A program made the position numbers and the translations under genes. Below the pieces are notes generated by a model. The model did no database searches, had not been told where the DNA came from, and saw nothing but the letters and a program-made list of their open reading frames with translations. A stretch of 64,000 bases of DNA from Tubulanus polymorphus. Taxonomy: Eukaryota; Nemertea; Palaeonemertea; Tubulaniformes; Tubulanidae. Shown here in pieces: positions 46,157 to 59,689 of the stretch; position 1 is the stretch's first letter; each line of letters begins with the position of its first letter. The stretch lies in NCBI RefSeq assembly GCF_964204645.1, contig NC_134032.1:12518275-12582274 (forward strand). The letters run 5' to 3'.

Positions 46157-49100
46157 TCTCTCTGCTCTCCCCGGGGTGACCGTGACCTTCTCAATCGATG
46201 TTGATTGCAGCAGTTTTTTTCGCGGCGATAATTGGAAAAACGTCTCTCAAGAATTCATATCGACGTCGCTTAAGAAGAAAAAGCAAGGGTTACTCGTATG
46301 GGTAGGTCGGGTCAGGGGGACGCTTATCAATTACTGCATGAATAGAACAGGACTCTCTAAGAACTGCTCCCGAAGATTGAAAGTATATCGACGACTGCGC
46401 GGCACAGTTACATCAACCACGGCATCGACGGCGTTTGGAGAGCGAAACTCGATTGTTGAAAGTAAACAATTTTCGTCGGCAGCTCTGTCGCGTCAAGTGG
46501 TTACTACGACGGAAAGTTCGTCTGCTATCCCGATAACGCTGACGTATATAATAAAACCGAGGATTAATGTTTACTTTCTCTCTCTCCTTCGAATAGTGAT
46601 TATATTTGATGTTAGTTATACCCTCGTAATATATCGCCTATTTCTCCGGTGCTTTGATGTTGCTGCTGCTGCTGCTGCTACTGCAAAAACATCTAAATCT
46701 CTAATCAACAATTTTCGATTTTTAGATCGTGATCGGTTAATCTTCATAGAGCTTTTTCTTTGATTGCTTTTCTCTTCTATCGTATCGAGGTTTATATGGG
46801 GGTGGTCTATAGGGAAATTGGAAGTCGGGTTCCAAACATGGAATAGACGCGGCCAATACCATAAAATTTGGGGAAAAATACATCAGAAATAAATTAAAAT
46901 CTCTGATAGGATGAGACGTGTCCAAGTCTCGCAAAAATGGCAACATCAATGAGACCGCTGAAACCTCTAGATCTGCCCGTTGGTTATGCGCATGATGTCA
47001 TATTGGCCGTCAGGTGCTAGCAGCTGAGAGTAAAATGAAACAGTTGAGACTGCGCCTGATGGCAACAAGTGGGAACTCAATGAACGAAGACGAAAATGCG
47101 AACCGTTCCTCTGAAGACTGAAGTCTCGTAATAAGTCGACGATTTCGATTCAAACAAGAACTGTTCCGCGTATTAACGAACTTTAACTAGAACGTACTAT
47201 GATGAAGAAATTGAGAAAATGTCGAACATTTCTTTTGAAAAAATGTTGGCGCGACTTCCAGGTCGTTAGTTAGAAGCTATACGAGGTTGATTAATTTCTC
47301 TAAGATCGTCTGTCTTGTATGGATGAACAGGTTTCAGTTCCTCTGGGAGACACGATTGTAATTTGATGGCGTGACATCTGTGGTATAATGTATGACCGTG
47401 GGAGTGGAGAGAGTGGAAATGGAAGGGAGATTAGAGACGTGGTAAAGAGCATATCCTCTCTTGCCAGGGTTTGGTTCCCTCCCGCCGACGCTCACGGGCG
47501 TGAGGCAATCAAAACCTCCACCCCAGTCCTGGAGGGGGTTGTATATACTAAACTATACGATCCTGATTGTACCCACCCGCGGTACATTCTCAAACGCTAA
47601 GGTTCTTGGTGAACCAAATCCTGACGAGAGGCCGAATGTCGAGCATAAAAAGAGTAAAGACAGGAAATGAAATGAGAGAAAAGAGAAGGGCGAGAGAGAA
47701 AGAGAGAGGGAGTGTGAAGGAGAGAGAAAGGGAAAGAAGTGTATGAAGGAGTGCGAAGTGAGAAACCGAAGAGAGAATGTTGATGATCTATGGGAATTGA
47801 AGGAAGATTCATTAAGTCTGGTCGGTTTAATCGGTGTAAATATTTGCTGCGATGATCAATAATTAAAGATGCCAGGGACACACGGAGCGCCGCCGAGTCG
47901 CAGACGAACTCTCAAGTCCTCGGATAATGTACGTAGATAGATTCAGCGTGACTCACTGCAGGAATACTTGCAGAGAACGATTATAGAATCACAAAATATA
48001 ATAAGAACAAGATCAAGAATATTAAGAACATGCTTTTCGTTAATCATAGATTTAACTTTGTAAGATATTTTTCGATTTTTACATGTTGCAACATGCGTTT
48101 TGAAAATTTTCGAAACACCATCGACGTTAACTCCCAAATCAGAGTTAGAATTTATGTTTCGAAGGCTGAAAAAGATTTTGAACACCGTAAAAACCGTTAC
48201 AGTGAAGTTCATACACGTTAATACCTATAGTATGCATTATTTAAGGGATTCTGTGCGAGTTGGTGTGCGCTACGTCATCAAAAATGTCGTTACAAAAGAC
48301 AAATCAAAATTATGAATTTTTTTGATTATTTTGTAATTGAATATATTTCATAACTCTTATTGTATTTTCGTTTAATTCTGATAATTTTTGTTAAGAGCTA
48401 GACTGGTTGCCGGTCAATTTCAAAATAACTTTATTGATCCATGATTTATAATATATTATTTATTGTCGACAATATTAACGATATATGTGTGATTCTTCAA
48501 AGCGTCAATAAACTTTGAAGTTACTTTTCACGTTTAAAAAGATCGATTTCGATCTAAAAATCGTTTCCTTTTTTAATATTGTGTTGTTATTTGTAACTCG
48601 CCAGTTAAAAATTGTGTTGTTATTTGTAACTCGCCAGTTAGATCAATTACCATGTCATGTCGTCTCCCAAAAATCAAAACAAACTTTCGCGCAATGAACC
48701 TTACAGGATGAAAGCGATACTTTCACAAAAATACTGATGGGTTAGAATATAATTTACACGCTAAAGCTATTAGCACTGGTCGGAAGAATGTCCAGGGAGA
48801 AAGGTATACTAAAACTTATACAACAACTGCGGTATATCAGAACCGCGCGCGGGGTAAGTTATGGATAACGGGCAGGCGACAGGTGTGAGCCTACTGCGCC
48901 GCGAACGTTTAGAAATAACCCGTACCTCGAACCCTCGACAACGGAAAGTTCGAAGAAAATTCTCCTTTTACTTGAAGTTCTCAACCTGCAAAACACACAT
49001 TTGATCGAATATCGTATTTATACATATTTCATACCCGGAACATAGGCCTAGACGCACAGGTGTAAAACTGAATAAACAATGCATATTTCTGTTCGATATT

Positions 49101-52100
49101 ATTGCACTATGTTACACTATACTGTGTATGTTACAATGGAAAGTAAAAATGAAGTTTGCACGAAAAGAAATCCTGCAAGGGTAAGAATATAATCGGGGGT
49201 CCACGCCGCTGGGCCAGTGCAACCTTTATTGCACTGGGGCACCTCGCCTCAGCACTTGTAGCTGTATACAGCTTCAAAGCTTGCTTGGTGTCCCTCTCCA
49301 TATCGTAAATCAACTATTTCATATATTGTGTTAATTATAAAAACCATTTTTTTGTGGAGAAAATAAATCATTTAAGCATATCGCCTAGAGTTCATACGCC
49401 CGTGATCCAAGGGAAGACACTCAAAAGTATAAATAACATTAGCAGGTTCGGGAACTTCCTGGGGACATGTTTGTAAAAAAATTATTTCAAGGTTTACTCC
49501 GAGTTAGCTTAGTTGGATCTAACTTGTTTTTACAGTTAAAAGTAATTTTCAATTCCGAGGAATACGTAAGGCTAAACAAAAATGATGCATTGTTTCTCCT
49601 AATCGACCGGGTCCTTTATTTAACCGCAGTAAAATTTTGTAATCAGTTCATCTCTATAACTGTCGGTTCTGGTATTGTGAGCTTGATCATGATTTTAAAA
49701 TTAGGGTAGTATTGGCCAGTCGGGTCAAATTTTAAGCTCAGTCGAAATGAGAAATTAGGTGTCAACTTATTTCAGCCCAAAACTCGAAATTTGCTCCGTG
49801 TAGGAATCTTAAATGAAACCTATCATGTGAAAAATTCAAGCTCCAAGGCGCACTATCAGGAAAATAAGTTTTAAGTTAGGGATCCAGAGCACGGCGAGCT
49901 CCACCATGAGTCGGGTGCTATCTAGAATATAAACAAACGACCTTGGGCGATCCCTGGATTAGAATCGGAATGATGGTCGTATATTTTCGGGCGTAAACGC
50001 ATAAACTATCGTCGTCAAACAATATCGGAATGTTTTTATCGGTAACTGGCGATCTTTTCAATTATAAAGGATCAAGACGTCTGCGTGCCTCGTGACGGGA
50101 ATACTGGATCAAGCGCCAAATCTCCACAATCTCGAGAATTGTCACAGGAGAGCGAGAGAGATAGATATGGGGGGCGGAGGGGGGAGAGGGTGACATGGGA
50201 ACTTAAAAAAGGGGAGATACTGGGTCTATACATCACGACTTTGGCTTTTAAATCAAAATATCAGTTTCCACTTTTACTCACGACTGTGGAATGGATCCAC
50301 TTCGAAAATCTTATTCGTGAACTATATCGGTTTCAGCGTAACTTTTTATGACGTTTTACACGCAGGTTGATGACGTAATATTTCGCTCAGTCCTGATTGA
50401 TGCCGCGATCTAATTAAACTTGTCAATTAACTGAACTTGCTTTAAATACTCGACTGTGTAAATAAAATATACTACACGAGCTACGACAGTATACTATCTA
50501 TCGATGTATCTGTGACGGAGAACAGCTAAGAGAGCTATGCGCGATAGAGGGATTGAGATAGTGTTGGGAGAGAGTGAAGCCGCCGACGAAAGGAAGGATA
50601 TGAGGTCGGGAAAAGAGAGGGCCGAGAAATGCGAGAGGAAAGGAAGAAATGGGAAAGCAGGGCGGATCTCTTTCGGGAAAAGGGGGCGCGTATAGAACTT
50701 TGGGTGGCTACACGCGTTTGTGGCTGGCAATGACGGTGCAGCCAGAAAATTTTGAGATGCATTCTGAGCGCTTTCTTGGTTGAAATTAGGAATAAAATAC
50801 GCTCACGATTTCACCACTTTCTAAACTAAAGTCTTGGGGGGGGGGATTCCTAGGTCATCCTTCCAGAAAAAGGGGGTGCACCCCCCGAATCCACCATTAT
50901 AGGAAGTGGGGTCGGCAAGGATATCTGGAAATGGAATAGTACAGTACCATATATGGATGTTTGGATGGATGGAGGGAGAGTATATGTACTTTCAGTAATT
51001 GAAGTAGGCAATGAAACTCATCTCACTTCTGATACAGAGAACACTATAACAACCAGTCACCACAATATTCTGCTTATTGTCCAAATGACGATTCAATAAT
51101 CTACGACTCATTCAGAATTCATTGTCGGATGGATATTAAATTTATCGGAGTAGATCGTGTTTACCAGTAAATAGCAGTAACTGGGAATCGAGGGATTCTA
51201 TCGTCGTGTTTTATGATGTATAGGGAAAGTCGTCTGCTGCTTATATACCGAGCCGAGGTCAACGCGAGTATTAAAAAACCTTTCGTCGTCTCAACGGATC
51301 AAAGAGCATAATATGATTATAGATTTATGCTTTTAGTGCCATTTCGGGGGGTTGTAGGAAGTCTGGCTGGACCAACGGAGGAAATTTGGTGTATACAATG
51401 TAAACAATATACAATATGCGATCCGCAATCCGAGAATTTGAATTTCAAAGCCTGTTAACCGTTAGACCGTTGTATCAGTGCGATATACTTGACGACAATA
51501 TCGGTCTAAAGTACTCTACACGTTTGTTTCGTGAACTGAACCCAGTAAAACTGTAAAACTTATGATTAAAAATGGGTCAGTTAAGTTTAGGCTGGATTTC
51601 AGTTTACCCTTTTTCGTGCTCTGCTGTAATTGGTTTCATAGTCATGGCTTGGACTTAAGACCAATAAAGGCCCTCTTGGGCCGATTCTATAATCGTGGGT
51701 TAGACTTAAGACCAGTCTAAGACTATCTTAATTCTATAGCTAATCTAACAGCTTAAGACCAGCCTTAAGATTTAAGACCACTTTTGGACTTAAGTCTCGA
51801 TTATGGAACCGGCCCCTTATTTCTACCTGATAGACCAGTTTTGGAATTTAAGACCACTTTGGCTAAAAGTGTCGACTATGAAAGTGGCCCCTGATGTATC
51901 AACTTACCCATAGATCAACGCAGTTCCCGCAATAGCGCCCCCTATTTGCGCGAACATGTAAAACAGGCCTCGCAGCGGGCTGATCTTGAAACTGGACATC
52001 ATAGCTACAGTAACGGCAGGATTCAAGTGCCCGCCCGAAATATGTCCGAAACATTGTACTAGAGTGGTCAGCGTGACTCCGTGTACCAACGCCTTGAACA

Positions 52101-52362
52101 CGACGCTCACTTCGTAGTGGTCATCCCAGTTCAGCGTGCACGCGATCGTTAAAAACACGTAGAAAAACGAACCCAAACATTCACAAACCATCGAGCGCCA
52201 AAATTCGATCGTCCGCACCTCGGTCCGCATCGGTAAATGTCGGAAGGCGTGCTTTCTGGCGCGAATATTCTCGATTTGTTCTGCCAATTGCGCGAAATAG
52301 GTTTCCATCGTCGATGCCGTTTCTATGGCGACCAATTGTAAGTAACTATGGTCGCACGTCAT
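42577..52362 (-). CDS. bib: Big-brain-type aquaporin (MIP family), 5 exons
   Basis: Six-helix membrane channel-family protein. Exons (gene order): 52362-51908, 44793-44589, 44089-44009, 43624-43492, 42902-42577; 399 residues. TEVRTIEFWRSM before helix 1 and VGPMMGG..GVMYEFIF at helix 6 match fly Big brain, a Notch-pathway neurogenic protein, better than ordinary water channels. Seen: first pore motif HLNPAV (114-116 NPA); second motif changed to NPVRALGPAF (229-231 NPV); Cys226 three residues before it, as at the mercury-sensitive site of AQP1; a Ser/Pro/Arg-rich cytoplasmic tail of about 110 residues (RRRSRTRS). Intron 3 uses a GC donor (GCAAGT at 44008). An in-frame TGA lies at 52395. ATG 52362 has a weak context, and ATG 52308 (codon 19) a strong one, so the protein may start there. 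Confidence 0.92.
46124..46173. repeat. (TC)n microsatellite
   Basis: About 50 bp of TC/TTTC dinucleotide repeat inside the aquaporin intron 1. Confidence 0.9.
51612..51895. mobile_element. Nested foldback elements of the TTAAGACCA family
   Basis: GGTTTCATAGTCATGGCTTGGACTTAAGACC at the start and repeated GATTATGGAACCGGCCCC / GACTATGAAAGTGGCCCC ends, with internal AGACTTAAGACCAGTCTAAGAC. Ends 4 bp before the exon 1 donor region of the aquaporin (51907). Confidence 0.55.
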
Positions 52363-53348
52363 AGGTTTATAAGAGGTCACGTGCTCAGTTAGTCACGGAA
52401 CGTAAAATTTAAGGAAAAAAAGAGGAAATTCTAATTTTGAATTACGTAAGCGTCTTAACGGTTTGATTCCTAGTAGAGTCGAACGGAAAACTATCACTCA
52501 TTGAGATACTATGTCTTCAACTTAACCGAGGGATGCTCCGAAAAAAGCGTCCATTTTCGTGACCACAGACTCCCGTCGATTAGTGCCTGAATTTGCTTCT
52601 GCCCCGCTGGAAAACTAATCTGTAGCAAGCGGTGTCCTTAATTCTCGACGAAGTTGCCGCGGTAACTTTGATCAAATTATCTGCTATCGACCTAAAACTC
52701 CAAGCAACTCCAATCAAGTGTACCAGCAAATTAAAACTATACCGTTTGCGAAAGTTAGCTCGTAGTTCACTTTGTCACGTGATAAACTGGAGAGCGCATA
52801 ATCCCGAAAAGGTTAAACCGTCAAATTTGAAGTTCAAGTTTATGCAAATTCCGTTTTGTCGGTTATAATATCCTATCTAGCTTCTTTGAAAGGCGCGCAA
52901 TCTAATAGAGTCTATTCCGCTGAAGCTAAACTCCGGTGCGCGGTTGCAATATCATAATGTATCCCGGAATGTGAGTAACTCCCGGATCAGAGAATCTGAG
53001 AACATCGTCTGCTACTAAGCCGTCATATTGCACGGATCATTAATTCATAGAGTCACCCGGAGCTCTGGTGGACACGCCGCGTCCCGACCGCTCTGCTACA
53101 CACACATCAGCAGTGATAGTAGAGCACCAGCCAAGCTGCAGAAACCATCCCGAGTGAAAGTTACCAGCAGCCTCCGAGAAGATGGAGATGAAGTGTCGGT
53201 TGCCTGAAGAACAGTTGTGATAATCGCTCATTTTGTTGTTGGACGGACGAGGCAGGCGATTTCCGCTGAGACTGCGGCCTGGTTTTCATAACCGGACAAA
53301 AGTTTTCGATCGATCCATCTCACAACAGTTGCGTTGTATTAGACCACA

Positions 53349-53447
53349 GGGTCCAGTTGCTCAAAAGTTTGTTAGAATCAACCAGTGGATAGTTGAAATA
53401 GTGACACTTAAAAATCTTTAACCTACCTTTTAAGCAACTGGCCCCAG
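53349..53447. mobile_element. Foldback element (GGGTCCAGTTGCTCAAAAG termini)
   Basis: Begins GGGTCCAGTTGCTCAAAAGTTTGTTAGA and ends with inverted CTTTTAAGCAACTGGCCCC. Same subfamily as 56019-56146. Confidence 0.6.
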
Positions 53448-53663
53448 TATTTTCTAGGTTATACACTTCATATAGTACGAGTTCAATGTTTCTAAAATCG
53501 GACACTAACAAAAGGTATTGATTTGTTTCGTTCTTTCAGCTCTGACCATTATTTTCTGTAGGTCAGAGGCGTCTCGAAAGTCGGTGCAGTTTCTTCGATC
53601 GGACAAAGGATTTTCGTTCGCGACACGGTTGCTCTCGGAATTCTCATTAAAAACCCTATAATA

Positions 53664-53824
53664 AGGGCCACCTTCGGTTATCGGAGTTAGTCGACTATAG
53701 TCGAACTAAACGAAACCGAATGTCCGTTAGTCGGAACTATATTCCGGATATAGTTCGAAAATCAAGCGCATTCGGTTATCAGTTCCGACTACTAGTCGAC
53801 TAGAAACGAAAACCGAATTTGGCC
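53664..53824. mobile_element. Foldback element with TTAGTCGACTATAGTCGAAC palindromes
   Basis: Ends GGGCCACCTTCGGTTATCGG and ACCGAATTTGGCC are inverted. Inside are a nested palindrome GAACTATA-TTCCGGA-TATAGTTC and repeated GTCGACTA. No open frame. Confidence 0.6.
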
Positions 53825-54584
53825 AAGGCAGCAGTTAGCAATTGACCAGAAATTTCTAGGTTTTCGCGGATAATCAAACACGTCTCTGTTGGAAGCGTGA
53901 TCTGGGAGCCGGCTCCTTGCTTCGGTCATCATCATCTCCTATTCAGCCGAAGCCTGACAGGACGCCTGAGCCCCAAAGGTGCTGATTAAGTGAAATGCTC
54001 ATTACCTATCTGTGCAAGCCACTCAACCCAGAGCCACCGTCTTCTCCCATCCAGAATCATCATTTCTGTATAGAAAAAATGAAAATGTTTGTGTTCAAAA
54101 TATTTTACGATGCTCACGCGAAATTACGCTAGATGGCGGACGAGTGAAACCCCGAATCTCGTTTATCGTCTTTCAATATATTGTTCAGGATTGAAGATTC
54201 TCGATCTTACCGATAGACGGCGATAATATCGACCGTTGATCTAGATCTTTTCAGCAACCAGGACAACATACACTCATCTGGATAATCTGTATTATGAATT
54301 ATGAATTCTTTCTACAGGATAAAATCCGGTCAACAGCAAAGAGGACTTTTAAATTAGCATCACTCGGAAAAACTGAAAAACAACTTTCGGATCATTTACA
54401 CGTGGAATACTATTAAAAACACAAACATACATGTAAATGGTTAAAATTATTTTCTCTAAAACTTATAGTTATTTATTTCCAAATCCCAATTTATTGAATG
54501 GATATACAACAGATATGCAAGTCCCAATAGAGGCACAGTCCATATTTCAAGATACAAAAAGACATAAGAACCCACTGTTATACC

Positions 54585-54699
54585 TGGGTCCGGTTTTATA
54601 GACTGGTATCAACTTTTACCCAGGGGCTAACTTAATCCATTTTCGATTGAATCAACCCCATGGGTTTAAGTTGGTACGAGTCTATAAAACTTGCCCCTA
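54585..54699. mobile_element. Foldback element (GGGTCCGGTTTTATAGACT termini)
   Basis: GGGTCCGGTTTTATAGACTGGTATCAACTT at the left is mirrored by AAGTTGGTACGAGTCTATAAAACTTGCCCC at the right, arms about 30 bp. Confidence 0.65.
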
Positions 54700-56018
54700 G
54701 TGTTTTCAAGTGATTATTTAATTTATGACCGATCGAAAAATGGTTCAGATCTCTGGTTCAACTGAGACCGCGGTCTTGTCCTCGTTCAACTGTTACTCAA
54801 CCTTGTGAGGCCGGTCTGGTCCACATGGGAGATTCCAAAGGATTTCAGGGTTTAAACTAACGAACCCTTATTCCTCGTGCTGGATATAGCGTGACCTTCA
54901 ACTTGCGTAGACTGCACTCGCCTCGGATCTGATCGCGGGAACAATAAATTCTCCCCGAAGAACCAGGCGAATATCGGGGCAGTCGGAGCGGGGAATGGTG
55001 GTTATCACGATGGATGATGCGATTGAAGAAACCTCTAAGTCTCTGGTACGCAATGATCCAAGGCAATCGACTCAAGGATAAACGGAGTCTGCTGGTGATG
55101 AATAGTGCATCAATCCGAAACTGTGGTTAAAATCGTTCGTTTTATCACGGAATTCGAAAAGATTCTACGCCGGTATTCCTACAGTATTTCAGATGAAGCT
55201 TCGTGACTGCGGACCAAGGGTACAAGATAAACTGTTCGTTATAACAAAGTTCCACTCACCCTTAACCCGGCAATTAATCAAAACAAACGAATGCATTTTC
55301 ACATTTTCATTTGGAAATAAAATTCATTTCAAATTAGAATCAAAATCAATTCTTTATTTTTTCTCGAACACATTTCACATTTTCACATTTCCAATCATAA
55401 GTCTCTGTATTCGGAATTTTGTCCTTTGCCGCTCGTGAACTCAAGTCACCAAAGATTTATATAAAATACTTTGGAATCCAGAGCCTAATATTCTCACAGG
55501 ACAAAAATTCCTTTTCACGGGATCCATAATCCAGCGGTATCTCGATTATAAAGGTAACAAAAATCCTCCGCATTCGTCGTCCCTAAGTCTAATTTTAACT
55601 CAGAACTGTGGAACTGATCCTGGTATTTATTTCTTTAAATCAGTGTGGTCGCCTGGTGGCCATCATGAAAAATCTGTGGATGCTAGGAAAATCTCATGGT
55701 TACACAGTGATTTCATTAAACGGCGGAGTCACCCTCTTTTCAAGAATTGGTGGTTGTAATGCTTTGTAGCCATTTTTCAAAATCGCCCCATAGCCATTTT
55801 TAGAAATTCGCGGTCGCCTGGTGGCCATTTTTAGAAATCCGTGGTCGCCTGATGGCCATTTTGGAAACTCGCGAGTGTAGCAGACGGAACTAGCATAACC
55901 GGATGAATGCGTACCCGGTGATGAATATTTGAAAACAACACCACCGGATAACCACTCTCCGTTCATACTAGCCATTATCCTTGGCGGACACGGTTTCACA
56001 ATCGGAAGTTTTCAACCA

Positions 56019-56146
56019 GGGGCCAGTTACTCAAAAGTTGGTTAAAGATGACCGGCGGATAAATACCATAGTAATTATGAACTTTTAATTGTGACTATAT
56101 CAACTCTCAACTGGTTAACTATCCAACTTTTGAGCAACTGACCCCA
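56019..56146. mobile_element. Foldback element (GGGGCCAGTTACTCAAAAG termini)
   Basis: GGGGCCAGTTACTCAAAAGTTGGTTA at the left is mirrored by ACTATCCAACTTTTGAGCAACTGACCCC at the right. Related to 53349-53447. Confidence 0.65.
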
Positions 56147-58516
56147 GCATGTAACGTAAGCGTATTCTAAGCCACCTTTGCCTTAAGATCTGTTTTTGCT
56201 GACCCTGTTCAGCCTAAATACATTCAGCCTCTATATTGACCGATGTAACGCGTTGAGACCAGACTCACAATCTAAGCCCAAGGCCAGGTTGTGGAACCGG
56301 TCCTACATATTCTCCTGCGTTTAAACTGACGCTGTAAACGGCGCCTCCAGTATCCCAATGAAACAACTTCACTTTCCTGCGTCTTGTATATATAGTATAG
56401 TTCAGCCTGAAAAATATGACTTTGATAAGTTAAACACAACAGAAACCTTACAAGACTCCAGTATCAGACTCGTATCATTTCATCTTTCATCTTTCTAAAG
56501 GTCGTGTTGAAGGTGCGCACGTGTTTGTCAACACAAACGATCGGAAAAATTTGATTCTCATATTGTGCGGTCGAAAAATATTTACCATACTTTTTTCATA
56601 ATCAAACTTAAGACAACGCCGCCGGGGAAACCTTAGAGTTCTTTACCCAAACTTACTTGGTTTCAACGCAAACTGGTTACATAACGGATATGTTTCCCAA
56701 AAAAAAAGATAATTTTGGAGTCGAGAACGAGAAAGATATAATCCTACTGAATCTTTGAAATCATCGAAAATGAAGTTTTCGCGAGTAACTTATCAACTTA
56801 TCATCATCTTATTGAATCCTTGAGTTCAAAGAGAATGAGAAGATCGTTATTAGTAACTAATCATAATTTTATTGAATACTTGAAATCATTGAAAATGAGA
56901 AGATCTTTATTATAAGTAACTAATTATAATTTTGTTGAAACTTTGGAGTCATCGAGAATGAGAAATTGAATAACCTAACAAATTGTACCTCTATGACTGT
57001 ACCTACCTACCTATATCATACAGTGTCTACCAGTGAGCTGAACGCAAATCCAGGGCGTGTCAGTATTCCCGGCGAAGATCTCAAATTCCAATGCGGTTTT
57101 GGATAGAAAATCTTCTCTTTCAATAATATAAAACGCCACGTATGTAAATATAGTTAATTTACATAATGTTGTTAATATACTAAAATCCAGCGAGAAGAAC
57201 TCGCTCCTGCTGCCGACAACCAAAAACATTGACCTGCGAAAAATTCACATATCGTTTCGTAAGGATAGATAGCTTCTACCTTTTGAACGCGAGAATCGAG
57301 AGCCCGATTTCAACTTTGTTTCACCCCGTCATCGATCGACGCGACCTTGAACGCCAGTTGGCATATTCCCCTACACGCGGTTTTTTGTTTTCCTCCCGCC
57401 TCGTAACGATAAGTAGTTTTTTCAAAGCTTTTCTGCGCGGAAATTCCGACATTCCGGCATATAGCGCGTCCCCCTCCGTGAAAGGATCTCGTCGAGAACC
57501 AGTTTTCAGTCTTCGCGAGGCCAACGCCCACAAATGACAACAGTTCAACCGTCCGCGAGCTATTTTACATGCGAAAGTTATATAGGCCGATCGATATGCA
57601 AATTCGACTTTTGAAATTTGAATACGGCGAAAAGTTAGTTGCTCCACGATGAAGTAGTTCATTTTTAACTACCCGAAGCTTAAGAGTTTTAACCTATAAC
57701 TTTTGAAACTGGCCTGAAATATACGACATCAAAGTTTGACACATCGCAATCGTATCTCTCGTTAAATTTGGTTATTTTCAATCTAAATTCAATATCTACA
57801 AATATTATTGAAAGTAAGTTGAAGTATTGTAACTGTATTTATTGAAAGTAAGTCAAAGTCTATCGTGCAATCGACGATTTCTGAAGTTAAATTAAGCTGT
57901 CGTTTTAGAATAAAATCAATTGTTTTCAAATTTCTTAAGAGATATACATGTACATCAACAAAAATCCTCTTTTCAATAAGAATTAAAGTCCAATTCAATA
58001 TTTCTTCGTCGGATTCGATTGGCCAAGACGTCCGCATCGGCCGAGGTATATATTTATACTCAAATCGATCACATGACACCTGTGTTTGGGAATGTTTTCG
58101 ATGGTGATATAAATAGGGCACACGGTGACCCCATTTTACATGATGGGTTCAACAAAATCCTTCCAACCCCCTCCTCTATTCGTCTTCTTTCTATTTACCG
58201 CGCAGCACACGTGACTAGATAATGATATCGATTAGGTTTGTACGCATACGAACTCTAGGTGAACTCTGCGCTGTGTCAAGTAACCCCCGTACACACCCGA
58301 GTCAATAAAAATGATTATTTTTTGATACGAAATTGACGACTTTTCGGTGTGTATTCCATTGTGATATCGAATATCAAATAGATTAAGTTTATTAAACGTT
58401 GGCCTTCGCTCTAATTATAGAAAATTGCAACGTCGCCGAAAACCTATTCGAAAAAACGATCGAATCGCGAAATATACCTTAGTGCAACGTCATCGAAACA
58501 TAACGGTCGATGAATT

Positions 58517-58745
58517 TGAAATTCAAAAATATTCAAATATAAATTTTATCGAGATCAAACTAAAATAAACTAGCTACAATAATTCTAACGTTTCGAAATT
58601 CAAAAATATTCAAATATAAATTTGATCGAGATCAAACTAAAATAAACTAGCTACAATAATTCTAACGTTTCGAAATTCAAAAATATTCAAATATAAATTT
58701 GATCGAGATGAAACTAAGATGAACCAGCTAAAATAATTTTAACTT
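58517..58745. repeat. Three tandem copies of a 77-bp AT-rich unit
   Basis: Unit GAAATTCAAAAATATTCAAA... followed by TTTGATCGAGATCAAACTAA and ACTAGCTACAATAATTCTAAC. Starts at 58517, 58594 and 58671. The first two are almost identical and the third more diverged. Unrelated in sequence to the other 77-bp family. Confidence 0.9.
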
Positions 58746-59689
58746 ACGTAATTCAATACCTAATTATTAATTAGGTGAAATAGGATACCTTGTATAATTT
58801 TTACTTGTAAATTTAGAGTTCTACTTCCCTTCAGTTCTAGTATCATCTTTGAAATATTTTGAAATCTAACTTTTTAAACAGTGTTTGGCTTGAGCCTCTT
58901 CGACGAGTAGCTATACAGATGAATAAATTATCTTAGTAGAATTGTATAAAAAGATATCATTTTACCTTGCTTTCAACTCGCTGCAGTAAAATCTAAATCT
59001 TGGCTCCATTTCCACTAGTCTACCAGGACTACATCAGTATACACGCTGTAAAGGTTCCCGGGCGTTGCGAGACAGTAAATCAAAAGTTCCGGGCAGAGAA
59101 AAATCAAATATATACACTCAGTGCTACTGACCGGCACCGAATGTCGTTCGGTGAATGTGTAACGAATCAAAATCCAGTCGAAATATATATACACGCATAC
59201 AAATCAAAAGTTTATGCCCCCTTTCCGCGTAACCGGGTTCATTTCGCGTTAAAATACGCGCAATCTACCGTTCAATGCTGTATGTATTTCTGCGTAGATT
59301 TCCAGTCGTTCCGTGAACTGACGATTCGATCTGTGGCAAGCGAGTATCTCGTTGTTTCTTGTAGCTTATCTCGTATATTAAGTTGCGCAATATAATTGTG
59401 CAGTTCGGAAAATGTGGGAAAGTTTCGACGAATACGCGCGCGGCTGCGCGATTATAAAACTGTGATACAGAGAGATAGAGGGTTTGATTGACCTCGCGAC
59501 GAACTCGTGCATTCTTCGTGACCCGTGATAGATTTTTACAGAGTTCCATGATTTTTACTACAGAGCACGATCGAAAAAAACGGTCGCGCATCACCACATC
59601 AACACACACGCACACGTATCAAAGAGACGACGATATTGTGACATCCAGAATTGCACATGAATTCACTTTCAAACCATTGAGTTGAACAG

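Larger units (their letters stand above)
44794..51907 (-). other. Aquaporin intron 1 (7.1 kb)
   Basis: No exon recognised inside. It holds a (TC)n microsatellite (46124-46173), a short (GCT)n run (46660-46679), GA-rich low-complexity stretches (47650-47770, 50140-50220, 50550-50690), a partial dispersed repeat at 47545-47615, and foldback-family sequence at 51612-51895. A 195-codon plus-strand open frame at 46176-46763 has no family features and I treat it as chance. Confidence 0.6.

Noticed and set aside
46176..46763. 195-codon plus-strand open frame
   Set aside because: Lies inside aquaporin intron 1, contains low-complexity (GCT)n and TC-rich sequence, and has no recognisable domain or splice context.
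57229..57662. Overlapping open frames on both strands
   Set aside because: A locally GC-richer stretch with few stops; frames on both strands are equally open and none has a family match I can name.
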